Assembly: GCA_016710265.1 (NCBI GenBank)
Contig: JADJJL010000001.1
Span: 372,001 to 436,000, forward strand
DNA: 64,000 nt
Direction of reading: 5' to 3'
Origin: Saprospiraceae bacterium
GTDB lineage: Bacteria; Bacteroidota; Bacteroidia; Chitinophagales; Saprospiraceae
Part shown: one piece after another, positions 36,140 through 44,601 of the stretch
How positions within the stretch are numbered: the stretch's first letter is position 1
Layout of the letters: each line of letters begins with the position of its first letter
The notes under the pieces: model-generated
Told to the model about the DNA's origin: nothing
What the model saw: only the letters and a program-made list of their open reading frames with translations
The model's database searches: none
Program-made: the position numbers and the translations under genes

Positions 36140-36736
36140 ATGAATAAAATTTTGCCAAAATTTAGATGGTTGATTGGGATACTTTCATTGCCCTTGTTGA
36201 TTGTATTGTTTGTACCAATTTGGAGAATAGATTTATTTGCTCCACAATATCCGGAAGGCTTGACCATGAAAATATGGCACAACGATTTGAAAGGGGACAT
36301 TGACATTATCAATGGTCTAAACCATTATATCGGGATGAGGCACATCAGTGTTGAAATGTTTCCCGAATTTGAAATTATAAAATATGTAATTATCATTTTT
36401 GTAATTCTCGGATTGATAGTAGCAATATCAGGTAGATTAATTGTGCTATTTTGGTACATCGTTCTTACCTTTTTTGGTGGTCTATTCACACTTTATGATT
36501 TTTATCGCTGGGGATACGAATACGGACATAATTTAGACCCAACTGCAGCTATTAAAGTTCCAGGACTTTCCTATCAACCTCCTGTGATTGGCCATAAAAG
36601 ACTGTTAAACTTTGATGCATATTCACTTCCCGACATTGGAGCTTGGATTGTCATCATTGTGGCTTCACTTTTTATTTTAATTTATATCTATCATCTATGG
36701 CTTCATCACAAATCTTCAAAGTTTTCTGCTTCTTAA
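36140..36736 (+). CDS. nosB-like integral membrane protein of clade II nos operon
   Basis: The 198-residue product has about four membrane helices: 10-30, 80-98, 102-122 and 168-190. A periplasmic loop after the first helix carries the conserved-looking APQYPEGLTMKIW and GLNHYIGM. Proteins of this kind occur in the same place in other clade II nos clusters, where they are called NosB or left unnamed; no biochemical role is established. The 3' end overlaps the start of nosL by 40 bp, so expression is coupled. Confidence 0.7.
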   Translation: MNKILPKFRWLIGILSLPLLIVLFVPIWRIDLFAPQYPEGLTMKIWHNDLKGDIDIINGLNHYIGMRHISVEMFPEFEIIKYVIIIFVILGLIVAISGRLIVLFWYIVLTFFGGLFTLYDFYRWGYEYGHNLDPTAAIKVPGLSYQPPVIGHKRLLNFDAYSLPDIGAWIVIIVASLFILIYIYHLWLHHKSSKFSAS

Positions 36737-37149
36737 TCTGTGCTACTTTCTATTTTTCTTGCTCAGTTTCACCTGAACCGGTTCGTTATGGCTCAGACCT
36801 CTGTCAAACCTGTAAAATGGGCATTGTTCAAAAAGGTTTTGCAGCTGAAATCGTCACCAAAAAGGGAAGAGTCTATAAATTTGATGACGTTGGTTGCCAA
36901 ATCCTATTTTTTAAATCTGCTCAGATTAAAATTGAAGATTGTGCCCATATTTTAGTCCTAAAACATGGAACTGATCAGGAATGGATAGAAGCAAATAAAG
37001 CCATATTTATCACTGAAGTGCAAATTAAAAGTCCTATGAATTTTAATTACGCCTGCTACAAAAATAATGAAAATATACCATCAATGTATTTAACATCCTC
37101 ATTAAATAAATACAACTGGGAAGAGATCTATTCAAAAATTGGTCAATAA
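36697..37149 (+). CDS. nosL: NosL copper chaperone lipoprotein
   Basis: I start at the ATG at 36697 (MASSQIFKVFCFLIC), which gives a lipoprotein signal (FYFSCSVSP). The longer frame from 36643 would add 18 residues encoded inside the previous gene. The mature protein has the copper-binding motif CQTCKMG soon after the lipid anchor and FDDVGCQ further on, as in NosL. NosL delivers Cu(I) to apo-NosZ for CuZ assembly on the periplasmic side. The stop is directly followed by the nosD ATG. Confidence 0.92.
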   Translation: MASSQIFKVFCFLICATFYFSCSVSPEPVRYGSDLCQTCKMGIVQKGFAAEIVTKKGRVYKFDDVGCQILFFKSAQIKIEDCAHILVLKHGTDQEWIEANKAIFITEVQIKSPMNFNYACYKNNENIPSMYLTSSLNKYNWEEIYSKIGQ

Positions 37150-38385
37150 ATGAAAAATGATTTCCTAATTTTATTGGGTCTATTGCTATTTTTCAATTGT
37201 TCCAATGCCAACACACTCATAAGTAATAAAACCCATTCCATAAAGGAGGCGGTTCGTCAAGCGCAATGTGGAGACACCATCACAATTGACCCAGGCATTT
37301 ATTCAGAAGGAAACATTGTTATTGACAAAAGTCTAACCATCATAGGCATTGGAGATTGTATTTTGGATGGGGAAGGGAAGTTTGAAATTTTTACAATTCA
37401 GGCCGATGACATCTCGCTCATCAATTTGAAATTCCAAAAAAGTGGATATTCAGCAACCAATGACTTTGCCTCTGTTAAAATATTAAGTTCCAAATATTTC
37501 CATATCCACCATTGTGAAATATTAGATTCATACTTTGGAATACATATTTCAAATTGTTCTTATGGCTCGATATCAGAATGTAAAATTATTGGATCGCCGG
37601 ATAAAGAACAAAATACTGGTAATTCAATCCATATTTGGAAATCTGATCACATACAGGTTTTTAAAAATTTTTGCAAAGGCCACCGAGACGGTATATACTT
37701 TGAATTCGTCACAGATTCCTACATTTATGAAAATATAAGTTCACACAACATTCGCTACGGATTGCATTTCATGTTTAGTCACTCCAATACTTACTTTCAC
37801 AATAAATTTATTGAAAATGGAGCTGGTGTAGCAGTGATGTATTCAAAAAACGTTGTGATGCATTACAACTTGTTTAAAGAAAACTGGGGTCCGTCCTCAT
37901 TCGGCATCCTTCTAAAAGACATTACTGATAGTAAAATGTATGGCAACCAATTTATAAAAAACTCAGCTGGCATTTACATGGAAGGGAGCAATCGCTGCAT
38001 CATTGAAAATAATTTATTCAAAGAAAATGGTTGGGCATTAAGAGTACAAGCCAATTGTAATGACAACGAAATTAAAAAAAATAACTTTATAAACAACACT
38101 TTTGATGTCTCCTGCAATGGCTCTTTGGTTCTAAACAAATTTGACAACAACTATTGGGACAGATACGTAGGATACGATCTAAATAAAGACGGTGTTGGTG
38201 ACTTGGCCTACCATCCAGTAAGCCTATACTCAGTTCTTGTCGAACAAAATCCGGCATTTCTAATACTTTTGAGAAGTGTTTTAATTAATATATTGGACCA
38301 GGTCGAAAGAATAATTCCAATTCTTACACCCATCGATTTAAAAGACAATTCACCTTCCTTAAAATATTACAAATTCAATGATTGA
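37150..38385 (+). CDS. nosD: NosD periplasmic maturation factor
   Basis: The 411-residue product has a signal peptide and a parallel beta-helix of CASH/NosD type. Repeated turns show N-x-F-x-x-N patterns (YFHNKFIENGAGV, MHYNLFKENWG, IIENNLFKENG). The C-terminal part has NNYWDRYVGYDLNKDGVGD, a signature of NosD. It works with NosF and NosY to assemble the CuZ centre of N2O reductase. It overlaps nosF by 8 bp. Confidence 0.95.
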   Translation: MKNDFLILLGLLLFFNCSNANTLISNKTHSIKEAVRQAQCGDTITIDPGIYSEGNIVIDKSLTIIGIGDCILDGEGKFEIFTIQADDISLINLKFQKSGYSATNDFASVKILSSKYFHIHHCEILDSYFGIHISNCSYGSISECKIIGSPDKEQNTGNSIHIWKSDHIQVFKNFCKGHRDGIYFEFVTDSYIYENISSHNIRYGLHFMFSHSNTYFHNKFIENGAGVAVMYSKNVVMHYNLFKENWGPSSFGILLKDITDSKMYGNQFIKNSAGIYMEGSNRCIIENNLFKENGWALRVQANCNDNEIKKNNFINNTFDVSCNGSLVLNKFDNNYWDRYVGYDLNKDGVGDLAYHPVSLYSVLVEQNPAFLILLRSVLINILDQVERIIPILTPIDLKDNSPSLKYYKFND

Positions 38386-39085
38386 AATATCCAATTTACA
38401 TAAAGCATTTCAAAAATTAAAAGCTTTGGATGGAATTGACCTAAACTGGAATAAAGGTGAAGTTATTGCTTTGATTGGTCCCAATGGATCTGGTAAAACT
38501 ACATTGCTTAAATGTTTACTTGGCTTAGTATTTCCCAATTCAGGTGATATTCGATTGGATAAAAGTTCAATCATAAATTCATACCAATACCGAGAAAGAA
38601 TCGGCTATATGTCGCAAATAAGTCGCTTTCCTGATCAACTCAAAGTTGTTGAATTACAAGAAATTCTTACCGATATTAGGAAAAAAAATAATGCACAGCT
38701 TGACCTTGACTTATTCCATGCATTTAAAATAGAATTATATAAAGACAAATCGCTCAAAACTCTGAGCGGAGGAACACGACAAAAAGTCAATGCGGCATTT
38801 GCATTTATGTTTGACCCGGAGATTTTAATTTTAGACGAGCCAACTGCTGGACTAGATCCTATCTCAGTGGAGATTTTTAAAGAAAAAATAAAATCAATTC
38901 CAATCAATAAAAAATATTTAATTATTACATCACATATATTAAGTGATCTCGAAGAAATTACAACGCGCATCAATTATCTGCAAGACGGTAAAGTTAAATT
39001 TGACTTAAGTATGGATCAATTAATTCAAAAAACCGGACAAAATAAATTGAGCAAAGCCATTGCCCAATTCCTAAGTTCTAATTAA
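38378..39085 (+). CDS. nosF: NosF ABC transporter ATPase
   Basis: The 235-residue product has Walker A GPNGSGKTT (34-42), the Q-loop in MSQISRFPD, the signature LSGGTRQ, Walker B ILILDEPTAGLDP and the switch His in ITSHILSDLEE. It is the cytoplasmic ATPase that powers the NosDFY complex for maturation of N2O reductase. It overlaps nosD and is followed 12 bp later by nosY. Confidence 0.95.
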   Translation: MIEISNLHKAFQKLKALDGIDLNWNKGEVIALIGPNGSGKTTLLKCLLGLVFPNSGDIRLDKSSIINSYQYRERIGYMSQISRFPDQLKVVELQEILTDIRKKNNAQLDLDLFHAFKIELYKDKSLKTLSGGTRQKVNAAFAFMFDPEILILDEPTAGLDPISVEIFKEKIKSIPINKKYLIITSHILSDLEEITTRINYLQDGKVKFDLSMDQLIQKTGQNKLSKAIAQFLSSN

Positions 39086-39097
39086 TTTGATCTAAGC

Positions 39098-39865
39098 ATG
39101 TTAAAAATAATAAAATATTTTCTACTTGATATTCTTAATAATAAAGTCGTTTTAGGCTTGAGCCTCTTTTTCTTTATAGTTTCAATGTCATTGCTATATC
39201 TCGATGAAAATCAAAACAAAGCTATACTGAGTCTAATGAATATAATATTCATCGTAGTTCCTTTGATTTCTATGTTTTTCTCAGCCAATTATTATTGGAA
39301 TTCGTACGAATTTAAAGAAATATTACTGTGTCTTCCGTTAAAAAGAGAAAAAATCATTCTTAGTGAATTCATTGCAGTTAGTTTAAGTATCTCATTGAGT
39401 ATTTTGGTTGGACTAGGAGTTCCCTGTCTGATATTTGGAGCGGAAACCAATATTTACTATTTGATTTTACTGGCCGTGATTTTGAACATTTCATGTGTTG
39501 CATTGTCCATGTGGATGGTCATTTTGACCAAAGACAAATCTCGAGGTCTAGGACTGGTTTTATTAATGTGGTTTTACCTTACCATGTTATTTGATGTATT
39601 GCTTATCAGCATTATGATGAATTTTAGTGACTACCCCTTAGAAAAAATTGTGTTGGTGTTGGCATCACTTAATCCTATAGATCTGTGTCGAATTTCGATG
39701 ATGTTGCAATTAGATATAAGTGCTCTCATGGGTTATACTGGTGCACTCTACAAAGAATATTTCTCGGGTTCGGGAGGATCCATTCTAAGTCTTTCCATCT
39801 TGATGCTTTGGATCATTATTCCGGTATATCTTTTTGTCAAAAAATTCGGCCAGAAAGATATATAA
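39098..39865 (+). CDS. nosY: NosY ABC transporter permease
   Basis: The 255-residue product has about six membrane helices, consistent with the ABC-2-type permease NosY (helices near 12-30, 40-62, 90-115, 120-145, 155-190 and 230-250). Loops are short and the NIIFIVVPLISMFFSANYYW region resembles the second helix of the family. With NosF and NosD it forms the membrane complex that supports CuZ assembly. It is the last gene of the operon and converges with a glycosyltransferase gene. Confidence 0.9.
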   Translation: MLKIIKYFLLDILNNKVVLGLSLFFFIVSMSLLYLDENQNKAILSLMNIIFIVVPLISMFFSANYYWNSYEFKEILLCLPLKREKIILSEFIAVSLSISLSILVGLGVPCLIFGAETNIYYLILLAVILNISCVALSMWMVILTKDKSRGLGLVLLMWFYLTMLFDVLLISIMMNFSDYPLEKIVLVLASLNPIDLCRISMMLQLDISALMGYTGALYKEYFSGSGGSILSLSILMLWIIIPVYLFVKKFGQKDI

Positions 39866-39947
39866 AAATGAATGCTCACTAATCAAGCATGGTGAAAACC
39901 TTTGTGCAGATTTAGTTAAACCTTTAATAGATTTCCTATATTCGATT

Positions 39948-40991
39948 CTAAGATAAATGCTCTAATATTTCTTCTGCTTCAATTTGGACCATACATGCAT
40001 GATCTCCTCTATGGCATTTCTTATTTCCATATACTGAGCAAGGACGACAGGTCAATTGTTGAGCTGATTTTTGCACAAATATATTTCTTTTTTGATCCAC
40101 AGGACCAAAACCCATACCGGGATCAGTGGGACCCCAAATAGAAATGATCTTAGGAATATTGGACAAATTGGCCAAATGCAAATTGGCAGAATCCATCGTG
40201 ACCAATGCATCTAATTTTGAAAAAAAATAAATTTCTTGTTGAATTGAAAAATAATCACCAACGATAATAACTCTTTCAACTGACTTCTTTTGCCAATGTC
40301 GCATTTTGGATTTTTCCTCCGTACCTGCACCAAATAAAAATATCAGAGTTTGTCCGTCTTCTTCTAATATTTTTTCAATGAGGCTTTCTGGTTTGTTCCA
40401 TTCTTTCCAATGGTGTTTAGCAAACGGCGCTATGCCAATTCGCTTTTTATTATTCCAACCATTTTCTAAAATTGTTTTTTCAATCTCCAAGTTTACATTC
40501 TCATTTTTTGGCCAGCGAATGGAAATTGTTTCTTCTAACTGATCAAAAAGTTTTAATCCGGCATTGACAAACACATCTCTATATCTTAAAATATGGTGTC
40601 TTAAAGGCTTACTATCAATATTAAGATGACCAATTCTTGCATTCTTTTCATCTCTTCCTTTATCAATTCTAAAAATATTTTTTCTCCCTACAAAAAGCAA
40701 AATTGAAATGAATCTTGATCTAAGACTTCCATGCAAATCAATTACTAAATCATAATGCTCATTTTGTAATTCATTTACAAGTTGTAACAATTGAAAAAAA
40801 CCAGAGAGACCTTTTTTAAATTTAACAGCAATACTATTTACATTTGGTATCCCTTCGACTATAAATTCTAAACCTTTTCTGGTTAGAAAATCAATTTTAA
40901 CTTCAGGATTTAGCTGTATCACTTCACTCAATACCGGATGACACAGGACGACATCTCCCATGGCTGAAAACCTGATGACCAGGATTTTCAT
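39948..40991 (-). CDS. glycosyltransferase family 9 (heptosyltransferase-like)
   Basis: The 347-residue product begins ILVIRFSAMGDVVLCHPVL, the typical opening of ADP-heptose:LPS heptosyltransferases of GT9. It continues with YDLVIDLHGSLRSRF, IGIAPFAKHHWKEW, the nucleotide-sugar binding region DALVTMDSANLHLANL and IWGPTDPGMGF. It likely transfers a sugar to lipopolysaccharide core on the inner face of the cytoplasmic membrane. It lies 4 bp after a DUF4254 gene, a recurrent neighbour in Bacteroidota. Confidence 0.9.
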   Translation of the reverse strand: MKILVIRFSAMGDVVLCHPVLSEVIQLNPEVKIDFLTRKGLEFIVEGIPNVNSIAVKFKKGLSGFFQLLQLVNELQNEHYDLVIDLHGSLRSRFISILLFVGRKNIFRIDKGRDEKNARIGHLNIDSKPLRHHILRYRDVFVNAGLKLFDQLEETISIRWPKNENVNLEIEKTILENGWNNKKRIGIAPFAKHHWKEWNKPESLIEKILEEDGQTLIFLFGAGTEEKSKMRHWQKKSVERVIIVGDYFSIQQEIYFFSKLDALVTMDSANLHLANLSNIPKIISIWGPTDPGMGFGPVDQKRNIFVQKSAQQLTCRPCSVYGNKKCHRGDHACMVQIEAEEILEHLS

Positions 40992-40995
40992 TGTA

Positions 40996-41604
40996 TTATT
41001 TTGTGGGTTTATACAATTCCGGATTGGTGCTGGGGTCGTTGTACATTTTCATCTGCCGGTAAAGTTTCATGATGGCTTTTCCACTCTGAAGTTCATAGAT
41101 CAAATTATTAATGCTAAAACACAAATCCGTTTTTTGCATCAATAAGATGGATAATTTCTGATTGCACAAATGAATATGTTCTACCGTAGCATCCTTTCTT
41201 TGCGTTTGTTCGTCCATATGATAAATCTTCAACATTAGGATCGACAAACGGTCTATCGCCCAAGCCAAGGTTTCCGAATTTAATCTGGCTTGATCCGTCG
41301 GTTTGACATTTTGAATTTGCTGCATAAACCACTCATCCATTTTTTCAACAAGGTCTGTTCGATCTTGATTGGATGCATCAATTTTTCGTTTGGTTTGAAT
41401 AAATTCCTGCGGATCAAGATCAGGCCTGCGAATAATGTCTTCAAGATGCCATTGCACAGTGTCTATCCAGGATTTTTTGGAAAGCATTTGATGAATATCT
41501 TGTTCATCAAATTCCCAAGGATAATTGGTATTGACATCATTTAACTGATGATATTTTTCAATCACCTGAGAAAAAACACTACAACAATATTCAGAACTTA
41601 TCAA
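40996..41604 (-). CDS. DUF4254 domain protein
   Basis: The 202-residue, largely helical cytoplasmic product contains NYPWEFDEQDIHQML, WHLEDIIRRPDLDP and INNLIYELQSGKAIMKLYRQ, typical of DUF4254. The molecular function is unknown. It sits between gcvP (24 bp upstream) and the GT9 gene (4 bp downstream); its regular pairing with GT9 genes suggests a link to lipopolysaccharide assembly. Confidence 0.88.
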   Translation of the reverse strand: MISSEYCCSVFSQVIEKYHQLNDVNTNYPWEFDEQDIHQMLSKKSWIDTVQWHLEDIIRRPDLDPQEFIQTKRKIDASNQDRTDLVEKMDEWFMQQIQNVKPTDQARLNSETLAWAIDRLSILMLKIYHMDEQTQRKDATVEHIHLCNQKLSILLMQKTDLCFSINNLIYELQSGKAIMKLYRQMKMYNDPSTNPELYKPTK

Positions 41605-41628
41605 ATCAATGAATTATCAATTACTCAA

Positions 41629-44505
41629 TTACCTCATATACTCTTCTATCGGAGGACAAGTGCAAACCAAATTCCGATCACCATGCGCATTGTTTACCCT
41701 ACTAATCGTTGGCCAAAATTTATTGACAGGTGTTAGAAATGGTAATGGGAATGCTGCTTTTTGTCTACTATATGGTCTTGACCAATCGTCTGAAGTAATC
41801 ACCGCAGCAGTATGTGGAGCGTTGTGCAACACATTGTCTTCTGCTGGATATTCACCTCTCGCTATTTCATCAATCTCATCATGTATACTCAACAATGCAT
41901 CACAAAAACGATCCAGCTCTTCCAAATTTTCTGATTCAGTTGGTTCGATCATAATGGTGCCAGCCACAGGAAATGACAAGGTTGGAGCATGAAAACCATA
42001 ATCCATCAATCTTTTGGCTACGTCTTCTGCACTGATTCCAACGTCTTTATAAGGTCTTAAATCTAAAATTAATTCATGTGCAACTCTTCCTTTCTCACCT
42101 TTATAAAGAACTTTAAATCGTTTTCCCAATCGGTCTGCAATATAGTTTGCGTTCAATATTGCATGGATGGTAGATTTCGTCATTCCTACTGGTCCTAACA
42201 TACGAATGTAAGCATAGGAAATAAGTAAGATACTGGCCGAGCCATAAGGAGCAGCAGAAACTGCTGGAACAGATTTTCCGGTATTCAAAACATCCATATA
42301 AGGATGCCCGGGAAGATATGGTTTCAATTTATCGTTGACGCAAATGGGACCCATTCCAGGACCTCCACCTCCATGTGGAATCGCAAATGTTTTGTGTAGG
42401 TTTAGATGACAAACATCCGCTCCAATGACCGCAGGGCTGGTCAATCCAACCTGTGCATTCATGTTGGCACCGTCCATGTAGACCAATCCTCCTAAATCAT
42501 GTACAATTTTGCAAATTTCTTGGATAGTTGTTTCAAAAACTCCATGGGTAGAAGGGTAAGTAACCATTAGACAAGCAAGATTGTCTTTATGCAATTCAGC
42601 TTTCGCCCTAATATCTTCTACTACTATATTTCCATTTTCATCACAAGCGGTCACTACCACATCCATACCGGCAACTACCGCAGATGCGGGATTGGTACCA
42701 TGCGCAGAGGCAGGAATTAAGGCAATTTTGCGATGGTGATCACCCTTTGCATCGTGATATGCTTTGATGGTCAGTAAACCTGCAAACTCACCCTGTGCAC
42801 CTGAGTTGGGTTGAAGTGAACAAGCAGTAAATCCTGTAACTTCGCATAAATATTTTTCAAGCTGATGAATCATGGTCATGTAACCTTCCGCTTGATCAAC
42901 AGGAACAAATGGATGGACCTCACTAAACTCTGCCCAACTGACCGGGATTAGCTCCGATGCAGCATTTAGTTTCATAGTACAAGATCCCAATGAAATCATG
43001 GAGTGAACCAAGGATAGATCTTTGTTTTCCAAACTCTTGATATACCTCATCATGGCCGATTCAGTATGTTTGGAATTGAATATCGGATGGGTTAAATATT
43101 CTGAGGTTCTGACGAGACTATCCGGTAAAGCTATTTTAGTAGAAGGAATTAATAAAGGATCCGTTTTTCCGGCCACTTTAGCGAATATAGAACTAATCGT
43201 TTTTAATTGCTCCTCAGTTGCAGTTTCATCCAATGCGATTTGAACGGAATGGTCGGTATACCAGAAATTCATTTTTCTGTTTTCAGCTTCCATTCGGATG
43301 GCTTGCATTGTTTCAGGACTCGTTTTTATAGAAACCGTGTCGAAAAAATGTTTTGTTTGAGATGCATATCCCAAGGCAACCAATGCTTCTGAAAGACTAC
43401 ATGCCATGTCGTGAATTCTGCGTGCTATGCGATACAAACCTTCAGGTCCATGATAAACCGAATACATGGAAGCCATGATGGCCAATAAAGCTTGAGCCGT
43501 ACATATATTGGAAGTTGCTTTTTCTCTTCGGATGTGTTGCTCTCTCGTTTGTAAAGCCATTCTTAAAGCGCGATTGCCATGCACGTCGATCGAAACTCCG
43601 ATAATTCTTCCAGGTAAATCTCTTTTAAAATCTTCCTTTGTGGCGAAAAAAGCAGCATGTGGACCACCAAATCCAAGTGGAACACCAAACCTTTGGCTAT
43701 TGCCAAATGCAACATCTGCACCCAATTCACCCGGTGATTTAAGAAGGCACAAAGCCATTAAATCAGTCGCCATTGCCACAAAACAAGATTGGTCCTTGGC
43801 TTTCTGAATTACATTTTTGTAATCATACACCGATCCTTCTCCATCAGGATATTGGATCAATATTCCAAAACATTTTTCTGGAATCGGATCAAGATGTACA
43901 TCACCAATCACTATTTGGACTTGATTGGGCCAGGCTCTGGATTGAAGCACCGCCAAAGTTTGGGCATACACATTTTTGTCTACAAAAAATACATTTGGAG
44001 ATTGTTCTTTGTTTTTACCTGCTTTTGCATGGTAAAACATCAACATGGCTTCCGCTGCAGCCGTACCTTCATCCAATAAAGATGCATTGGCAATTGGCAT
44101 ACCGGTGAGATCAGAGACCATGGTTTGAAAATTGAGCAATGCTTCCAGTCTTCCTTGAGCTATTTCTGCCTGATAAGGAGTATATTGGGTGTACCATCCT
44201 GGATTTTGAAACACATTTCTGGAAATTACAGAGGGCGTCACTGTGCCATAATAACCTTGGCCAATAAAACTTTTATAGTTTTTATTTTTGTTGGCTATGG
44301 TCTTAAGTTCGTTTAAGAAATCAAATTCAGAAAGAGCCTCCGGAATATCCATTTTATCTTTTCTTAAGATATGTTCTGGAATGGTTTCCTGGATTAATTG
44401 CTCAGGACTATGCAGTCCCATGGTTCTTAAAATGCTCACCAGATCTGTTCCCAGCGTGCCAATGTGTCTTGATTCAAACTTATCTGTACGGTCAAAAGGA
44501 TTCAT
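41629..44505 (-). CDS. gcvP: glycine dehydrogenase (decarboxylating), P protein
   Basis: The P protein of the glycine cleavage system decarboxylates glycine with pyridoxal phosphate and passes the aminomethyl group to lipoyl-GcvH. The 958-residue single-chain form contains both homologous halves: N-terminal ESRHIGTLG and NASLLDEGTAAAEAM, C-terminal SLGSCTMKLNAASE, SAHGTNPASA and the PLP lysine in HLNLHKTF, followed by HGGGGPGMGPI. Length is normal. A TATTTTTG element lies 28 bp upstream. Confidence 0.97.
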   Translation of the reverse strand: MNPFDRTDKFESRHIGTLGTDLVSILRTMGLHSPEQLIQETIPEHILRKDKMDIPEALSEFDFLNELKTIANKNKNYKSFIGQGYYGTVTPSVISRNVFQNPGWYTQYTPYQAEIAQGRLEALLNFQTMVSDLTGMPIANASLLDEGTAAAEAMLMFYHAKAGKNKEQSPNVFFVDKNVYAQTLAVLQSRAWPNQVQIVIGDVHLDPIPEKCFGILIQYPDGEGSVYDYKNVIQKAKDQSCFVAMATDLMALCLLKSPGELGADVAFGNSQRFGVPLGFGGPHAAFFATKEDFKRDLPGRIIGVSIDVHGNRALRMALQTREQHIRREKATSNICTAQALLAIMASMYSVYHGPEGLYRIARRIHDMACSLSEALVALGYASQTKHFFDTVSIKTSPETMQAIRMEAENRKMNFWYTDHSVQIALDETATEEQLKTISSIFAKVAGKTDPLLIPSTKIALPDSLVRTSEYLTHPIFNSKHTESAMMRYIKSLENKDLSLVHSMISLGSCTMKLNAASELIPVSWAEFSEVHPFVPVDQAEGYMTMIHQLEKYLCEVTGFTACSLQPNSGAQGEFAGLLTIKAYHDAKGDHHRKIALIPASAHGTNPASAVVAGMDVVVTACDENGNIVVEDIRAKAELHKDNLACLMVTYPSTHGVFETTIQEICKIVHDLGGLVYMDGANMNAQVGLTSPAVIGADVCHLNLHKTFAIPHGGGGPGMGPICVNDKLKPYLPGHPYMDVLNTGKSVPAVSAAPYGSASILLISYAYIRMLGPVGMTKSTIHAILNANYIADRLGKRFKVLYKGEKGRVAHELILDLRPYKDVGISAEDVAKRLMDYGFHAPTLSFPVAGTIMIEPTESENLEELDRFCDALLSIHDEIDEIARGEYPAEDNVLHNAPHTAAVITSDDWSRPYSRQKAAFPLPFLTPVNKFWPTISRVNNAHGDRNLVCTCPPIEEYMR

Positions 44506-44532
44506 ATAAGATTGTATTTTTTATAAAGTCTG

Positions 44533-44540
44533 CAAAAATA
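44533..44540 (-). promoter_or_regulatory. candidate -7 element of gcvP
   Basis: On the minus strand this reads TATTTTTG (TAnnTTTG), 27 bp before the gcvP ATG, with TTG repeats about 20 bp further upstream at the -33 position. Confidence 0.4.
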
Positions 44541-44601
44541 ACTTTGTCTCAACAACAAGCGGAAAAAACATTTGCCGAATGGCTAATTTTTTGAAAATAT
44601 C

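Noticed and set aside
36076..36312. Minus-strand 78-codon frame opposite the nosB-like gene
   Set aside because: Antisense to a multi-helix membrane protein; composition reflects the opposite strand.
32924..39865. nosR, nosX or Fnr-type regulator in the nos cluster
   Set aside because: None of the encoded proteins shows NosR/NosX motifs, and I found no clean TTGAT-N4-ATCAA box.
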